DNA of 64,000 bases from Bufo bufo (lineage: Eukaryota; Chordata; Amphibia; Anura; Bufonidae), in contig NC_053397.1 in the NCBI RefSeq assembly GCF_905171765.1, positions 110,935,295-110,999,294 on the forward strand. The letters are read 5' to 3'. Within the stretch, counting starts at the first letter, position 1, and every line of letters starts with the position of its first letter. Both the position numbers and the translations under genes were made by a program. Below, in pieces: positions 33,379 to 45,924 of the stretch. The notes beneath the pieces were generated by a model. It did not search any database. It worked only from the letters and a program-made list of their open reading frames with translations, and had not been told where the DNA came from.

Positions 33379-33863
33379 TGCCAAAGAGATTGTTCAGGAG
33401 CGCATGGAAAGTGCCCGAGAGCGGCAGCAGAGAGACTATGACCTGGCTGCTCATGTGGAACCTCTTGCTATAGGAGACGTGGTGTGGTTGAGGAATAACC
33501 ACCGAACCAGCAAGCTGGACAGTAAGTGGGAGAGGACTCCCTATGTCATAACTGCTATTCCTAATGCTGAGACCCACGTTTACCAAATTTCCAGGGAGGG
33601 TAAAGGCTCCCAGATCGTACACAGGAACAGTTTAAAGCCCTGCATAGAAGGAGAAACTGCAACAGAGGACATTGAGCCAGAGTATCCTGAGCGAGAGTCG
33701 TCAGTCCAACCTGTTGATCCTATGCAGGCCGTTGAGAACCTGTTACATGACAAAGAGCCACTTCATTGGTTCCTCACACCCTGGTTGGACTTGGTGGTAC
33801 CGGCTCCAGTTCCTGCTAGTCTCCAACCCCAGGATGACCTATGCCAGGGTATAATTTCATGAT
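33345..33863 (+). pseudogene. Gypsy-1 integrase C-terminal tail
   Basis: The frame covers the integrase C-terminus: RRLLNAKEIVQERMESARER, IGDVVWLRNNHRTSKLDSKW, PYVITAIPN and IVHRNSLKPC, the usual SH3-like GPY/F-type region. No chromodomain is evident. It stops at TGA where the truncated 3' LTR begins, so the end of pol, any polypurine tract and the start of the LTR were lost in one deletion. Confidence 0.8.
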
Positions 33864-34720
33864 TATCTCCTGTACCAGGCCTGCTAGGGGTGTAGTTTCT
33901 CCTCCTAAGCTGTAGAGGGAGCTAGGGAACCCCCTAGTATATATAGTTAGGCCCAGACAGGAAAGAGTAGTTCAGTCCAGTCCAGGAGGCTAAGTAGCTC
34001 AGTCTAGCCTGCCTGAGTTCCTTAGTAAGAAAAGCTCAGAAGTTAACCCAGGGGAAGAAGTTGCCTCCTGCAGATATCTAGCACCTTGAAAAGTACAGTG
34101 CAGAGCCACTTTTATCCAGCTAAGTAGAAAGCTGAAGGGCAGAAGGATATTTACAGCAAGAGGATTTATACCAGAGGAAGGTTTCCCTACCCAAGGATAA
34201 AGCCAGCTATAGAGCATACGGGCCTTGGAGAAAGCCAGACAGGATCTGAGGAAAATACAGCCTGATCTGTAAGTGTTATTCCCTCTGAGTATCTTGCAAA
34301 GACTTTGCCTGCCATTTATGTGAAGCCTGCCTGTGACCAACATTTTTCATGTGGAACTAACTGAAACCTGTAAATAGTTGAACTGTTCAGTAAAAAGAAG
34401 TTCTGGTTCACTGCAACTTTGTGTACCTCAATTATTCCTCCAACAAATCAGTGTGCCACCGTTACCGGCACTGGCGTCACGAACTGTAAGGGATCTTGCC
34501 ACAGGCACGCTAAACTTTCAACCAGGGCACCTCACCTATCACCCGGCCTGGTCCCTATATTCAGAGAGTGCCCCAGAGGATCTATGTGCCAGCCTCTCCA
34601 TCACTGCTGTATGCCTGCCCAGGGTCTTCTACAAACTGTGAGTACTAAGAGCAACCCTTGGTCTGCTAACTGACCCCCGTGACCTCACAATCGCTCCCCC
34701 TGAAGGACTGGCGTACTGCA
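33861..34720 (+). repeat. Gypsy-1 3' LTR, 5' end missing
   Basis: Matches the 5' LTR from GATTATCTCCTGTACC to GCGTACTGCA but lacks the first 113 bp (the counterpart of 27181-27293). The substitutions between the LTRs suggest a moderately recent insertion. Confidence 0.88.
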
Positions 34721-34774
34721 TATTCTTGAGAAGTTCTCATTAGCTACTTCTAGGAAGTCCTCATGTTATCAAAG

Positions 34775-34780
34775 TAGCTA

Positions 34781-34844
<64 letters not shown>

Positions 34845-34856
34845 CATATATATACA
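34775..34856. repeat. (TA)n microsatellite
   Basis: A long TA tract with a few ACATA interruptions directly abuts the terminus of the next Tc1. Confidence 0.95.
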
Positions 34857-35077
34857 CACAGTTGCAAGAAAAAATATGTGAACCCTTTGGAATTATATGG
34901 ATTTCTTCACAAATTGGTCATAAAATGTGATCTGATCTTCATCTAAGTCACAACAATAGACAATCACAGTCTGCTTAAACTAATAACACACAAAGAATTA
35001 AATGTTACCATGTTTTTATTGAACACACCATGTAAACATTCACAGTGCAGGTGGAAAAAGTATGTGAACCCTTGGAT

Positions 35078-36103
35078 TTAATAACTGGTTGACCCTCCTT
35101 TGGCAGCAATAACTTCAACCAAACCTTTCCTGTAGTTGCAGATCAGACGTGCACAACGGTCAGGAGTAATTCTTGACCATTCCTCTTTACAGAACTGTTT
35201 CAGTTCAGCAATATTCTTGGGATGTCTGGTGTGAATCGCTTTCTTGAGGTCATGCCACAGCATCTCAATCGGGTTGAGGTCAGGACTCTGACTGTGTCAC
35301 TCTAGAAGGCGTATTTCCTTCTGTTTAAGCCATTCTGTTGTTGATTTACTTCTATGCTTTGGGTCGTTGTCCTGTTGCAACACCCATTTTCTGTTGAGCT
35401 TCAGCTGGTGGACAGATGGCCTTAAGTTCTCCTGCAAAATGTCTTGATAAACTTGGGAATTAATTTTTCCTTCGATGATAGCAATCCGTCCAGGCCCTGA
35501 CCCAGCAAAGCAGCCCCAAACCATGATGCTCCACCACCATACTTCACAGTTGGGATGAGGTTTTGATGTTGGTGTGCTGAGCATATTTTTCTCCACACAT
35601 AGCGTTGTGTGTTTCTTCCAAACAACTCAACTTTGGTTTCATCTGTCCACAGAATATTTTGCCAGTACTTCTGTGGAACATCCAGGTGCCCTTGTGCAAA
35701 CTGTAAACGTGCAGCAATGTTTTTTTTTGGACAGCAGTGGCTTCCTCTGTGGTATCCTCCCATGAGATCCATTCTTGTTTAGTGTTTTACGTATCGTAGA
35801 TTCGCTAACAGGGATGTTAGCATATGCCAGAGACTTTTGTAAGTCTTTAGCTGACACTCTAGGATTCTTCTTCACCTCATTGAGCAGTCTGTGCTGTGCT
35901 CTTGCAGTCATATTTACAGGACGGCAACTCCTAGCGAGAGTAGCTGCAGTGCTGAACTTTCTCCATTTATAGACAATTTGTCTTACCGTGGACTGATAAA
36001 CAGCAAGGCTTTTGGAGATACTTTTATAACCCTTTCCAGCTTTATGCAAGTCAACAATTCTTAATTGTAGGTCTTCTGAGAGCTCTTTTATGCGAGGCAT
36101 CAT
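35078..36103 (-). pseudogene. Tc1 family C transposase, broken
   Basis: On the minus strand the frame opens with [20 protein letters not shown] and [20 protein letters not shown], the paired helix-turn-helix DNA-binding domain. The catalytic part follows: ILWTDETKVELFG (first D), KWVLQQDNDPKHRS (second D) and [14 protein letters not shown] (E). It ends LICNYRKGLVEVIAAKGGSTSY. Three frames are needed to read it: frameshifts fall near 35740 and 35560, and a TGA sits at about 35301 just before the third motif. The catalytic acids persist but the gene is dead. Confidence 0.9.
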
Positions 36104-36185
36104 TCACATCAGGCAATGCTTCTTGTGAAAAGCAAACCCAGAACTGATGTGTGTTTTTCATAGGGCAGGGCAACTGTAATCAACA

Positions 36186-36700
36186 TGTCACGAGTTGGAG
36201 GTCCCAGGAGAGACCACAGCGTCGTCAAGCAATAAACGGAAATCAGGTACAGACACATAAGAGTTTATTGCACAAACAAAAACATGGAAGGCAGCACAGA
36301 CAAAACATGACTAGCAGAACAGATAACAGAAAGACAGGAAAGAAGACGGGAAAGGACGTAAATGAACAAGTAGGGAAACCCACAGAGCACAGGCAGACAG
36401 ACACAGATCCCATGGGTCAGCAGCATGGGAGATAGAGTACAAACCAGGAGCAGAGCAGGACAAGACAACACACACCAGGAGAGCTGACCCAGAACTGAGG
36501 AAACCTCAGCCTTATATACAGGTTCCATGGGTGCAGCGGAGAGACCACACCCATGGAGCAGACAGAGGATTAACTCCTAATAGGAACACAGGGGAGTTAA
36601 CCCATACAGAACCACAAATAATACACAGGAACAGAACTTCAGCGAGGAGCGCCGAACAAGCAAGAACGGAAGGTCACAGCCAGAGATAGTGGCTGTGACA
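36186..36700 (-). repeat. 3' LTR of the non-autonomous element
   Basis: 515 bp. On the minus strand TATATAAG at 36518-36511 and AATAAA at 36269-36264 mark the likely U3/R and R/U5 regions. Confidence 0.85.
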
Positions 36701-36953
36701 CTCCCACCCCTCAAAGCCCCCCCCCCTCTCCTCCCAAACAGAAAGGGGAAGAAGTGGGGCAACAAACCAAACAGAACCAGACAAGGGGACAGAAATCAAA
36801 AGGGTGACGAGGTACATGGGCAGGAACACACACGACGACCGCAACCAGCCCAACCCCTGAAAACCAGCCTACACAGAGAGTCCGCAGCCAGTACGCCAGG
36901 GGAAGATGGCCAGCCAACACGCATAAACGTCAAGTGAACCGCACCAAGAATTT

Positions 36954-37625
36954 ACCTCCCCCTCCACTCTCCCTCCGGAGAATGACATGTCTGCCAAGAA
37001 CTAATTGGCCAGACATGCAGACACCCCCTTCCGGAGGATTGGTACCAGGAACAGGAACCAGACAGGAATACAATGAAAGTCAGAATCAAAGGGGTACAGA
37101 GGTACACAAGCAGAACACATAAGACGACCGCAGCCAGCACGCAGCCCCTAGCAACCAGCCTACACGGTAAACGCAGCCAGTACGCCAAGAGGAATGCAGC
37201 CAGCCTACACGGCCACAAAAGTCATGGTGAACTGCAGTGTGCTAACACCTCCCCCTCCACTCTCCCTCTGGAGAATGGCATGTCTGCCAAGAACTAATTG
37301 GTCAGACATGCTGACACTCCCTTCCGGAGGCATGGGACAGAAACAGGAACCAGACTGGAATACAAAGAAATTCGGAATCAAAAGGGGTACAGAGGTACAC
37401 ACGCAGAACACATAAGACGACCGCAGCCAGCACGCAGCCCCTAGCAACCAGCCTACATGGTAAACGCAGCCAGTACGCCAAGAGGAATGCAGCCAGCCTA
37501 CACGGCCACAAAAGTCATGGTGAACTGCAGTGTGCTAACACCTCCCCTTCCACTCTCCCTCCGGAGAATGGCATGTCTGCCAAGAACTGATTGGTCAGAC
37601 ATGCTGACACCCCCTTCCGGAGGCC
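36954..37625. repeat. 294-bp interior repeats, three copies
   Basis: TCTGCCAAGAACTAATTGG and TTCCGGAGG blocks recur at a 294-bp spacing (starts near 36954, 37248, 37542), with CGACCGCAGCCAGCACGCAG between them. They make up most of the element's interior and have no protein-coding meaning. Confidence 0.85.
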
Positions 37626-37878
37626 CAGGAGCAGATACCTGCGCCGATAACGGAAAACACGGCCGTAGGCAGAACTGCAAGCAAAAAAGGTTAAACCGGA
37701 CGTCACCCCTGGCAACCAGCATACACGGAGAACACCGCAGCCAGTACACCAAGGCAACCAAATCCGATACCTAAAGGCACATAAAGAGGGAAATACAGAA
37801 AGCACACACATTACAGATAAGCAGAAAACAGAACAAAAAAAAACAAAAAAAACTCTGTGAAAGTTCACTTGTTCATTC

Positions 37879-38817
37879 TGTCACGAGTTGGAGGTCCCAG
37901 GAGAGACCACTGCGTCATCAAGCAATAAACGGAAATCAGGTACAGACACATAAGAGTTTATTGCACAAACAGAAACATGGACGGCAGCACAGACAAAACA
38001 TGAACTCTATGTACCGTCAGCACAGTGGGAGAAAACCCCCACTGCGCCACTGTCTAGTAATACTCCAGAGGGGCGGGACTAAGCAACTCCTGGTTTTCAC
38101 TAGGGCCTCAGAAGGTAAGGTTAGGCTTTGCCGCAGGAAGTTGCCAGGGTCCACTCTGGAGCGTGAACTAGACAGTGACAGCAGGAGCGAATGGACAACA
38201 GGTACCAGAAGGTACCGACGGCACATAGGCAAACATAACAGACAGGTAAATACAAAACAGGGCAAATAATAACACAAGCAGGAGTTCATGCAAGGGAGCA
38301 GGAGTGGCAATGAGCAGAGAAGGACTTGCTCCACCAGCAGTAAACTGCATGGCCTTGTCATGCCACTCTGCTGCAAAGGCTTGCTGAACACAGACATCAG
38401 AATAAACACAAAGTAACTAAAACATAACTAGCAGAACAGATAACAGAAAGACAGGAAAGAAGACGGGAAAGGACGTAAATGAACAAGTAGGGAAACCCAC
38501 AGAGCACAGGCAGACAGACACGGATCCCATGGGTCAGCAGCATGGGAGATAGAGTACAAACCAGGAGCAGAGCAGGACAAGACAACACACACCAGGAGAG
38601 CTGACCCAGAACTGAGGAAACCTCAGCCTTATATACAGGTTCCATGGGTGCAGCGGAGAGACCACACCCATGGAGCAGACAGAGGATTAACTCCTAATAG
38701 GAACACAGGGGAGTTAACCCATACAGAACCACAAATAATACACAGGAACAGAACTTCAGCGAGGAGCGCCGAACAAGCAAGAACGGAAGGTCACAGCCAG
38801 AGATTGTGGCTGTGACA
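37879..38817 (-). repeat. 5' LTR of the non-autonomous element, with 424 extra bp
   Basis: Matches 36186-36700 up to 38003 and again from 38428. The extra 424 bp ends in near-repeats AAAACATGA (37995-38003) and AAAACATAA (38419-38427). It may be an insertion with its target duplication, or sequence lost from the other LTR by recombination between these 9-mers. The segment has no coding content that I can name. Confidence 0.8.
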
Positions 38818-39121
38818 CAACACCTCCAATCTCATCTCATTTATTGGACTCCAGTTGGCTGACACCTCACTCCAATTAGCTCTTGGAGATGTCATTAGTC
38901 TAGGGGTTCACATACTTTTTCCACCTGCACTGTGAATGTTTACATGGTGTGTTCAATAAAAACATGGTAACATTTAATTATTTGTGTGTTATTCATTTAA
39001 GCAGACTGTGATTGTCTATTGTTGTGACTTAGATGAAGATCAGATCACATTTTATGACCAATTTCTGCAGAAATCCATAACATTCCAAAGGGTTCACATA
39101 CTTTTTCTTGCAACTGTATAT

Positions 39122-39568
39122 ATAAATATGGTACAGGATTAGCGGACGCAGTATAGAGGAAACAACAAGTTCTTTGGATCTAACAGTTCAGTGTTTTATT
39201 CACACTTTAGGCAAGTGACAAAACAAGCAGTCATATTCAATAAACAAAAAGTCACCTTGCGGTGTTGGTGGTAATTCACACCATGCAGCAATTCTGCCTC
39301 AAAGAGTCCTTGACCATAGCAGCACCAGCCTGTTTTCACGCCAAACAGGTAGCAAGCCTTCATCCAGACACAAGGCTCCCAGATCTCAAGACAGAAACAC
39401 GGCTTCTGAGCCCAGCTGCCTATTTAAGGACAGCCATGTGCTGCCAAAACCCATTTCGGCACTTAAAATCCGGTCCGGTATTTGACCTCACCTGGCTGTA
39501 AATCAGCCCAGCAGCACATGCTGGGAGAAAAATACCTGATTTCCCAGACAAAACCTCTCACTGTGTCA
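39122..39568 (-). repeat. Gmr1-like element, 3' LTR
   Basis: Starts TGACACAGTGAGAGG on the minus strand and matches the 5' LTR (55715-55417 and 49926-49802) through GCAGCACATGCTGGG and CAAGTGACAAAACAAG. It ends near CGCTAATCCTGTACC, about 6 bp from the Tc1 terminus, so its last bases are probably lost. Minus-strand AATAAA lies at about 39199. Confidence 0.8.
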
Positions 39569-40720
39569 TATGAGGGGGTGAACACACGCCAGACTGTGTA
39601 CCCGGGACAGGGCATCCGTGTTTCCCTGTAAATGGCCTGCCCTGTGTTCTACCGAAAACTTAAAGTTTTATAGGGAGAGAAAGGCATCGGAAGCATCGGT
39701 CTGTACTATAAACTCCCTTTTAAAGTCGGACGTCACCAAAACCGGGGACGCGCACAGGGCCGACTTCAAAGTGGAGAAAGTCTCCTCCGCCCAATCATCC
39801 CAGCAAACCATCATTGACTTGTGTCCCTTCAAGAGTCCTGTCAAGGGCGCGGCTAGAGTAGCAAAGTGGGGAACAAACCTCATGTAATAGCCCACCATTC
39901 CCAGGAATGACTTTACTTTCCTAGTGGTGACAGGTCGGGGCCAATTCCGTATAGCCTCTATTTTGTTCACTTGGGGTTTGATGACTCCGCGCCCAATGAC
40001 ATACCCTAGGTATGTAGTCTCTACTAACCCTATCGCACATTTTTTTGGGTTATCGGTTAGACCAGCTTTCCGAAGGGAGTCCACTACAGCGTGCAGTTTA
40101 GGTAGGTGACTTTCCCAGTCGGTACTGTGGATGACAATATCGTCCAGGTAATCTGAAGCGTACCAACGATGTGTACGAAGGACGATATCCATTCGTCGCT
40201 GAAAAGTGTCGGGGTGCAATGCAGACCAAAGGGTAAGACCTTATATTGATATAGCCCCTCAGGCGTGATGAAGGCAGTTTTCTCTTTGGAAAACTGCCAG
40301 TACACTTTTGTGAGGTCCAAAACAGAAAAATACCAGGCTTGTCCTAACCTCTCGATGAGCTCATCCACCCGGGGCATGGGATACGCATTGAATTTGGAAA
40401 CCTCGTTAAGTTTTCGAAAGTTGTTACAAAATCACTTTTTGACTCCTTAGTGACGTCTAGCTGTAACATTAGCTGCACCTCCTCCGATATGGCCTGTTGC
40501 CGAGCCTCGGGCACACGTTATGGTTTTAATCGTACTTTTGCCTGAGGCTCAGTGACAATGTCATGCTGGATTATGGAAGTGCGTCAAGGGAGGTCCGAGA
40601 ACACATCCATGTTCCGACTAATGAACTCCCTGGCCTCGTGAGTCTGTTTAGAGGAGAGGCTGTCAGCGATTTTTACTGTGGCAGCTGCCTCTCTTGCATC
40701 AGACAGAGGTACCGGTACCT
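39569..40720 (-). pseudogene. Gmr1-like reverse transcriptase, RNase H mostly deleted
   Basis: The minus strand reads an RT entry region (TSIIQHDIVTEPQAKVRLKP, about 40590), FSVLDLTKVYWQF (first catalytic Asp) and VLPFGLHCTPTLF. After a frameshift near 40200 it gives ASDYLDDIVIHSTDWESHL with an intact YLDD, then SFLGMVGYYMRFVPHFATLA. RNase H begins (FIVQTDASDA) but jumps at about 39665 to the end of the domain (VEHRAGHLQGNTDALSRVHS), so the middle is deleted. RT lies downstream of integrase on this strand, unlike ordinary Gypsy. No polypurine tract is visible before the LTR at 39568. Confidence 0.88.
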
Positions 40721-40726
40721 CTTCTC

Positions 40727-41236
40727 CTAGAAAACCAGGCCACGGTCTTCTGTACAGGTGTCCCTAAATTTCCAAGGTTTGAGTAAATTCACATGGTAAC
40801 CCTGCTCCGGTTTTAGCCGCCCTGGCTGGTGTACCTTGTAATTTACATCTCCAGTTTTCTCGAGTACCTTGTAGGGCCCCTGCCACCTAGCCAGGAACTT
40901 ACTGTCTACGGTCGGAACCAGAACCAAATCCTGACCACCCGGTTTAAAGATCCGGACCCGAGTCTGCTGATTTTAGATCAGGCTCGCTGAGCTGCCTCCA
41001 TATGCTCCCTGACAAGAAGCAAAACGGTCTCTATCCGATCTTGCATCTGGGTAAGGTACTCAATGACACTTTTATGTGGAGTAGGTTGTTGTTCCCATTC
41101 CTGCCATATAGCAGTTCGAAGAGCGAGAACCCAGTAGAGGCCTGGGGTACCTCTTGCACTGCGAACATGAGATAGGGCAGAAGGAGGTCCCAGTCCTTCC
41201 CATCTTTAGACACCACCCTTTTCAACATATTTTTTA
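40727..41236 (-). pseudogene. Gmr1-like integrase, C-terminal part
   Basis: After hAT-1 is skipped, the integrase continues on the minus strand with DWDLLLPYLMFAVQEVPQAS, FELLYGR and, nearer RT, DSKFLARWQGPYKVLEKTGD and YHVNLLKPW, the C-terminal integrase region. It stops short of the RT entry motif at about 40600. Confidence 0.85.
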
Positions 41237-41769
41237 ATGTTTGGTAGTCATGAGCGAGCATGCTCGGCCGAGTACTGGTTCGGCTCGACCATCACTATAT
41301 TCGGCACGTGGCGGCTGAATAGTACGTCTCCACCCTGCTCGTTTGGCGTCTCCTAAGCAGCCAATCAACGTTCAGGTAAGTAATTCCCTTCAGTGTAATG
41401 CCATAGCCATGTTAGCTATTAGCCTTACACTGATTGGCTGGCCGGAACACTTGATACCAGTTTATATAGGAGCCGATGTCCCGCGTTCGGATCATTCAGC
41501 GTCATGGAGAGCAGACAGTAGGCAGGGACAGATAGCGTTTTGCAGGAAATTCACAGATTTAACTCCAAAAAAACTATTGAAAGACCAAACAGTCCTCTTA
41601 AGGACTATAGTGTGTGTTTGACAGCAGTGCAGCACCTTTTTTTTTACCAGGGGTTAAATTCAGCAGTATCAGGGACAGGCGTCTTCAGGAAGGGACAGAT
41701 AGTGCAGGGCTGGAAAATCGCTTTTTTAAGTACCCAAAAGCTTTAAAAAGACACAAAGATTTGATATTA

Positions 41770-42705
41770 GTGAGATCTACAGTACGCCATCAGAAAGCCC
41801 TGTGTTTAGCAGACACTATAAAAAGGGACTTATTCACTAGAGTGTGTCTGCAAGTGAGATCTACAGTACGCCATCAGAAAGCCCTGTGTTTAGCAGACAT
41901 TATGAAAAGGGGCTTATTCACTAGCGTGTGCCTGCTAGTGAGATATACACCGAGCCATCAGATAAAAAAAAATTCTGGGGAAATTAACCTAATTTGTGCC
42001 ACATCTGTGTGTGTGTTCAATCCGCAACCGTTATATACAGTATTCCAGCAGAGAATTATTTATATTTTGGGCAAATTTAACTAGTTTTGGGCACATCTGT
42101 GTGTGCGTTTAGGCCGCTACCGTATATACAGTATTCCAGCAGAGAATTATTTGTATTTGGGACACATTTAACTACTTTTGGGCAGATCTGTGTGTGAGCT
42201 CAATCCACAAACGTTATATACAGTATTCCAGCAGAGAGTACATTTTATTTGGGACAAATTTAACTAGTTTTAGGCACATCTGTTTGTGCGTTCAATCCAC
42301 AAACGTTATATACAGTATTCCAGCAGAGAATTATTTGTATTTGGAACACATTTAACTACTTTTGGGCACATCTGTGTGTGTGTTCAATCCACAAACGTTA
42401 TATACAGTATTCCAGCAGAGAATAAATTTTATTTGGGACAAATTTAGATAGTTTTCCGCACATCGGTGTGTGCGTTTAGGCCGCAACCGTATATACAGTA
42501 TTCCAACAGAGAATTATTTGTATTTGGGACACATTTAACTACTTTTTGGCACATCTGTGTGTGCGTTTAGGCCGCAACCATATATACAGTATTCCAGCAG
42601 AGAATTATTTGTATTTGGGACAAATTTAACTAGTTTGGGGCACATCTGTGTGTGCGTTCAATCCACAAACGTTATATACAGTATTCCAGCAGAGAATTAT
42701 TTTGC
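41770..42705. repeat. Tandem repeats in hAT-1 5' region
   Basis: Two arrays. Two to three copies of about 86-90 bp begin GATCTACAGTACGCCATCAG (41774, 41859). About eight copies of roughly 92 bp contain ATACAGTATTCCAGCAGAGA (42036 to about 42680). They lie upstream of the transposase gene and are non-coding. Confidence 0.88.
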
Positions 42706-42757
42706 TGGGGGCAAATTAAAATAAGTTGTCCAACATCTATTGAATAAACCTTTTAAT

Positions 42758-45700
42758 ATGAAGAAGGCGAGCACTAAGGGATGGGGAAGTGGGCGTGTTG
42801 CTGACAGTTCAGGCAGAGGCCGTGGCCCTGGGCGCAATGAAACTGTGCCAGCTGCCAGTGAAACTGGAAAAAAAAAAAATAATCCACCATACCCAGTTTC
42901 ATTTCACAGTTAATTGGGCGTCGCAGGACAACACTGTCCAAGTCGAACCAGTGCGACCGGGATGTCGGTTGGATGGCAGAAGATAATTCTTCCACCCTCT
43001 TTTCCACCAAGACCAGTCTCATTAGTAAAGAGTCTGGTCCACAGAATCCTCACCCTGATCCTCCTTCCTCCCACCATGTAGAGTCAGGAGTCGGACAAAC
43101 CGTTGATACCACACTCGGACATTCCGAGGACCTATTTTCATCGCCATCACTAGCTTTGGCCCTCTCGCCAAGCACGCTTGAAGAGGCACAGATATTGTGC
43201 CCTGATTCACAACCTCTTGACCTATCACAGGATCAAGAAGATGAGGGTGGTGAACGTCAATTATTTGTTCATGAGGTGGATGAGGATGAGACACAGTTGT
43301 CAATCACTGAGGTTGTGGATAATGAGGTTACTGACCCAACTTGGGATGGTGAAAAGCCGAGCGAGGAAAGCAGTACAGACGAGGAGGGATCTACAGCACC
43401 GCAACAAGCTGTAAGAGGCAGTGATGTGGCAAAAAGGAGAAGTCGACCCACACCAAACAGGCTCGCAACCATTACACAGAGCACCCACATGTGTAAATCT
43501 CCCTTGCCAAGGGGTAGGTGTTCCGCAGTATAGCGCTTTTTTTGCAGAAAGTGCATACGACAAAAGAGTGGTAGTTTGCAACCTGTGCCGTACCAAAATG
43601 AACCGGGGTGCGAACACCAGCAACCTCACCACCACCAGCATGATCCATCACATGGCATCCAAGCACCCTAATGAGTGGGCCGAATGCCTGGGTCCACAAT
43701 CTGGGTGTACGGGCCACCCCACTGCCTCCTCTTCCCCTGTGTTACACACTGCTGGCCAATCACCTGTCGAAGGCGCAGGGCCGGATGCCCCTTGCCCTGC
43801 ACCTGGGCCTTCACATGCACCATCAGCAACTTCATCCACTTCCCTGTCCCAGCGCAGCGTCCAATTGTCCTTACTACAGGCATTTGAATGCAAGCGGAAA
43901 TACCCAGCCACCCACCCACTGTCCATAGCACTAAATGCACAACTTTCAAAATTACTGGCCCTTGAAATGTTGCCCCATAATCTTGTGGAGACTGAGGCCT
44001 TCCGCAGCCTGATGTCAGCGGCCGTCCCTCGGTACGCAGTCCCCAGCCGCCACTATTTTTCACGGTGTGCCATGCCCGCCTTACACCAACATGTGTCCCA
44101 GAACATCACCCGTGCCCTGACCAATGCAGTTACTGGGAAGGTCCACTTGACCATGGACACATGGACAAGTGCTGGTGCCCAGGGACGCTACATTTCCCTG
44201 AACGCACACTGGGTGAATGTTGTGAAGGCCGGGAGTGAGTCGTACCCTGGGATGGCACAGGTGCTGCCCAGGATTGCGGGCCCTACGTCCATCAGGGTCT
44301 CCACCAGAAGCTATGTTACTGGCTCCAACCCCCACTTCTCCTCCTCCTCTTCTACCGCTACCTCCACCACTTCTACCTCCAGCAGTCAGCCATCAGTCAG
44401 TAGCTGGAAGCAGTATAGCACTGCTGTGGGGAAACGTCAACAGGCTGTGCTGAAGCTGATCTTCCTAAAGGGACAAACAGCACACTGCTGCAGAGCTGTG
44501 GCAGGGTATAAGGGACTAGACCGAGGTGTGGCTGTCGCCACTCAACCTACAACCAGACATGGTTGTGTCGGACAATGGCCGTAACTTGGTGGCGGCTTTG
44601 GAGCTCGGCAACCTGATGCACGTGCCATGCCTAGCGCACGTATTAAACTTAGTGGTTCAGCGGTTTATTAAAACATACCCAAATTTGAAAGAACTACCAG
44701 TAAAGGCGCGCCACATGGGTGCCCATTTCCACAGCTTCAGCCGCTCTGTCAAGGCCGCAGCAGCGCTTGGGGCTTCCAGCTCACTGACTGTTGTGCGACG
44801 TGAGCATGCGCTGGAACTTTACGATCTACATGTTGTCCAGGCTTTGTGAGCAGCAGAGGGCAGTTGTGGAATAGCAGCTGCAACATGGTCGTCGCCTTTT
44901 GAGTCAACTTCCACTATTCACAAGCGAGGAGTGGGCATTGATGACAGACCTCTGTGAGGTTTTAAGAAACTTTGATGAATCCACACAGATGGTTAGTGGC
45001 AATAACGCTATAATCAGCGTAAGCATGGCACTTCTGTGTCTACTCACTGCTCACAATTAAGGACGACGCTCTGAATGTGGCAGATGTGGAAATAGGGGAG
45101 GACTTTAGTGTGGGTGATAGCCAGACCACCCACATTTCGTCTTCTCAGCACGAATTGGACCATGAGGAGGAAGAGGAGGTGCTGGAGACAGTTGCCTCTG
45201 TTACAGAGGGTACTACCGACGGAACTTTAATTCCATCGGTTCGATGTGGATGGGACCAAGGTGATGAGGTGGAGGATGAGGAGATGGAGAGTCATCCTGA
45301 CGTCGACATAGACGTCTTGCCTGTTGGTACTCTGGCAAACGAGGAAGGCAGACAACGGGAACACACTCCAGTTCCAAAAAAGGCAGGGCAACACTCTCCA
45401 AGGCATGGGACACTTTCATGACACCCTGCCAGCAACCGCACCCTGAAGCGTGGCCTACTTTCCCAAGGAGGGCAAAGTTTTGGAAGATGGTGAAGGAATG
45501 CATAGTAGACCGTGTCAGCGTCCTCAATGATCCCTTGGTGCCTTACAACTACTGGGTGTCCAAGCTGGACACGTGGCACGAACTTGCGCTCTATGCCTTG
45601 GAGGTGCTGGCCTGCCCTGCTGCCAGCGTATTGTCTGAGCGTGTATTTAGTGCTCCTGGTGGCATTATAACAGATAAGCGTATCCGCTTGTCCACTGACA

Positions 45701-45780
45701 ATGCTGACAGGTTGACTCAGATAAAAATGAACAAGGCCTGGATTGCCCCTGACCTCTCCACTTCACCAGAGGAAAGCTGA
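42758..45780 (+). pseudogene. hAT-1 BED-type transposase, broken
   Basis: ATG at 42758 opens a frame (KKASTKGWGSGRV) that stops after about 50 codons. The rest is spread over at least three frames. An acidic N-terminal part (42973-43533) comes first. A BED zinc finger follows (VVCNLCRTKMNRGANTSNL ... HHMASKHP), then the first catalytic Asp in HLTMDTWTSAG (43421-44584). Next are MVVSDNGRNLVAALE and PCLAHVLNLVVQRF (44526-44849). The hATC dimerisation domain ends it, with the catalytic Glu in VLSERVFSAPGGIITDKR (45418-45780). Relative to hAT-2 it is shorter and clearly older. Confidence 0.9.
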
Positions 45781-45924
45781 GCTAATGAGGAATAAACACG
45801 CAATTTACATGTATGCTTTATAATGTACTCAGATGCAACCTTTTCACCGCAAAAAAAAGGTATATGTTTGAATCTTGTTTTCTCAACCTCCTCCTCCTCT
45901 TCCATACAGTATATATGCCCTCAC

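Larger units (their letters stand above)
36186..38817 (-). mobile_element. Non-autonomous LTR retrotransposon (TRIM/LARD-like)
   Basis: It is bounded by the 5-bp target duplication CAACA (36181-36185 and 38818-38822), inside Tc1 family C. LTRs at both ends run TGTCACGAGTTGG ... GGCTGTGACA on the plus strand. Orientation is minus. The purine-rich tract GGGAGGAGAGGGGGGGGG directly precedes the minus-strand LTR start, and both TATA and AATAAA signals read on the minus strand. The 1178-bp interior encodes no gag or pol. No tRNA-like primer site starting TGG was seen next to the minus-strand 5' LTR. Confidence 0.85.
34859..39116 (-). mobile_element. Tc1-like transposon (family C), split by an LTR element
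   Basis: The ends are CAGTTGCAAGAAAAA at 34859 and its inverse at 39116, with further long inverted repeats (AGTATGTGAACCC; ACAATAGACAATCACAGTC). After removal of 36186-38822 it is about 1.62 kb, the usual Tc1 size. TA follows the right end; the left flank is within TA/CA repeats. Confidence 0.92.

Noticed and set aside
39262..39501. 79-aa plus-strand frame in the Gmr1-like LTR
   Set aside because: LTR sequence present in both LTR copies, without domain or conserved start.
43671..44335. Plus- and minus-strand frames overlapping the hAT-1 transposase
   Set aside because: Shadows in other frames of the true transposase, which carries the BED and hAT motifs.
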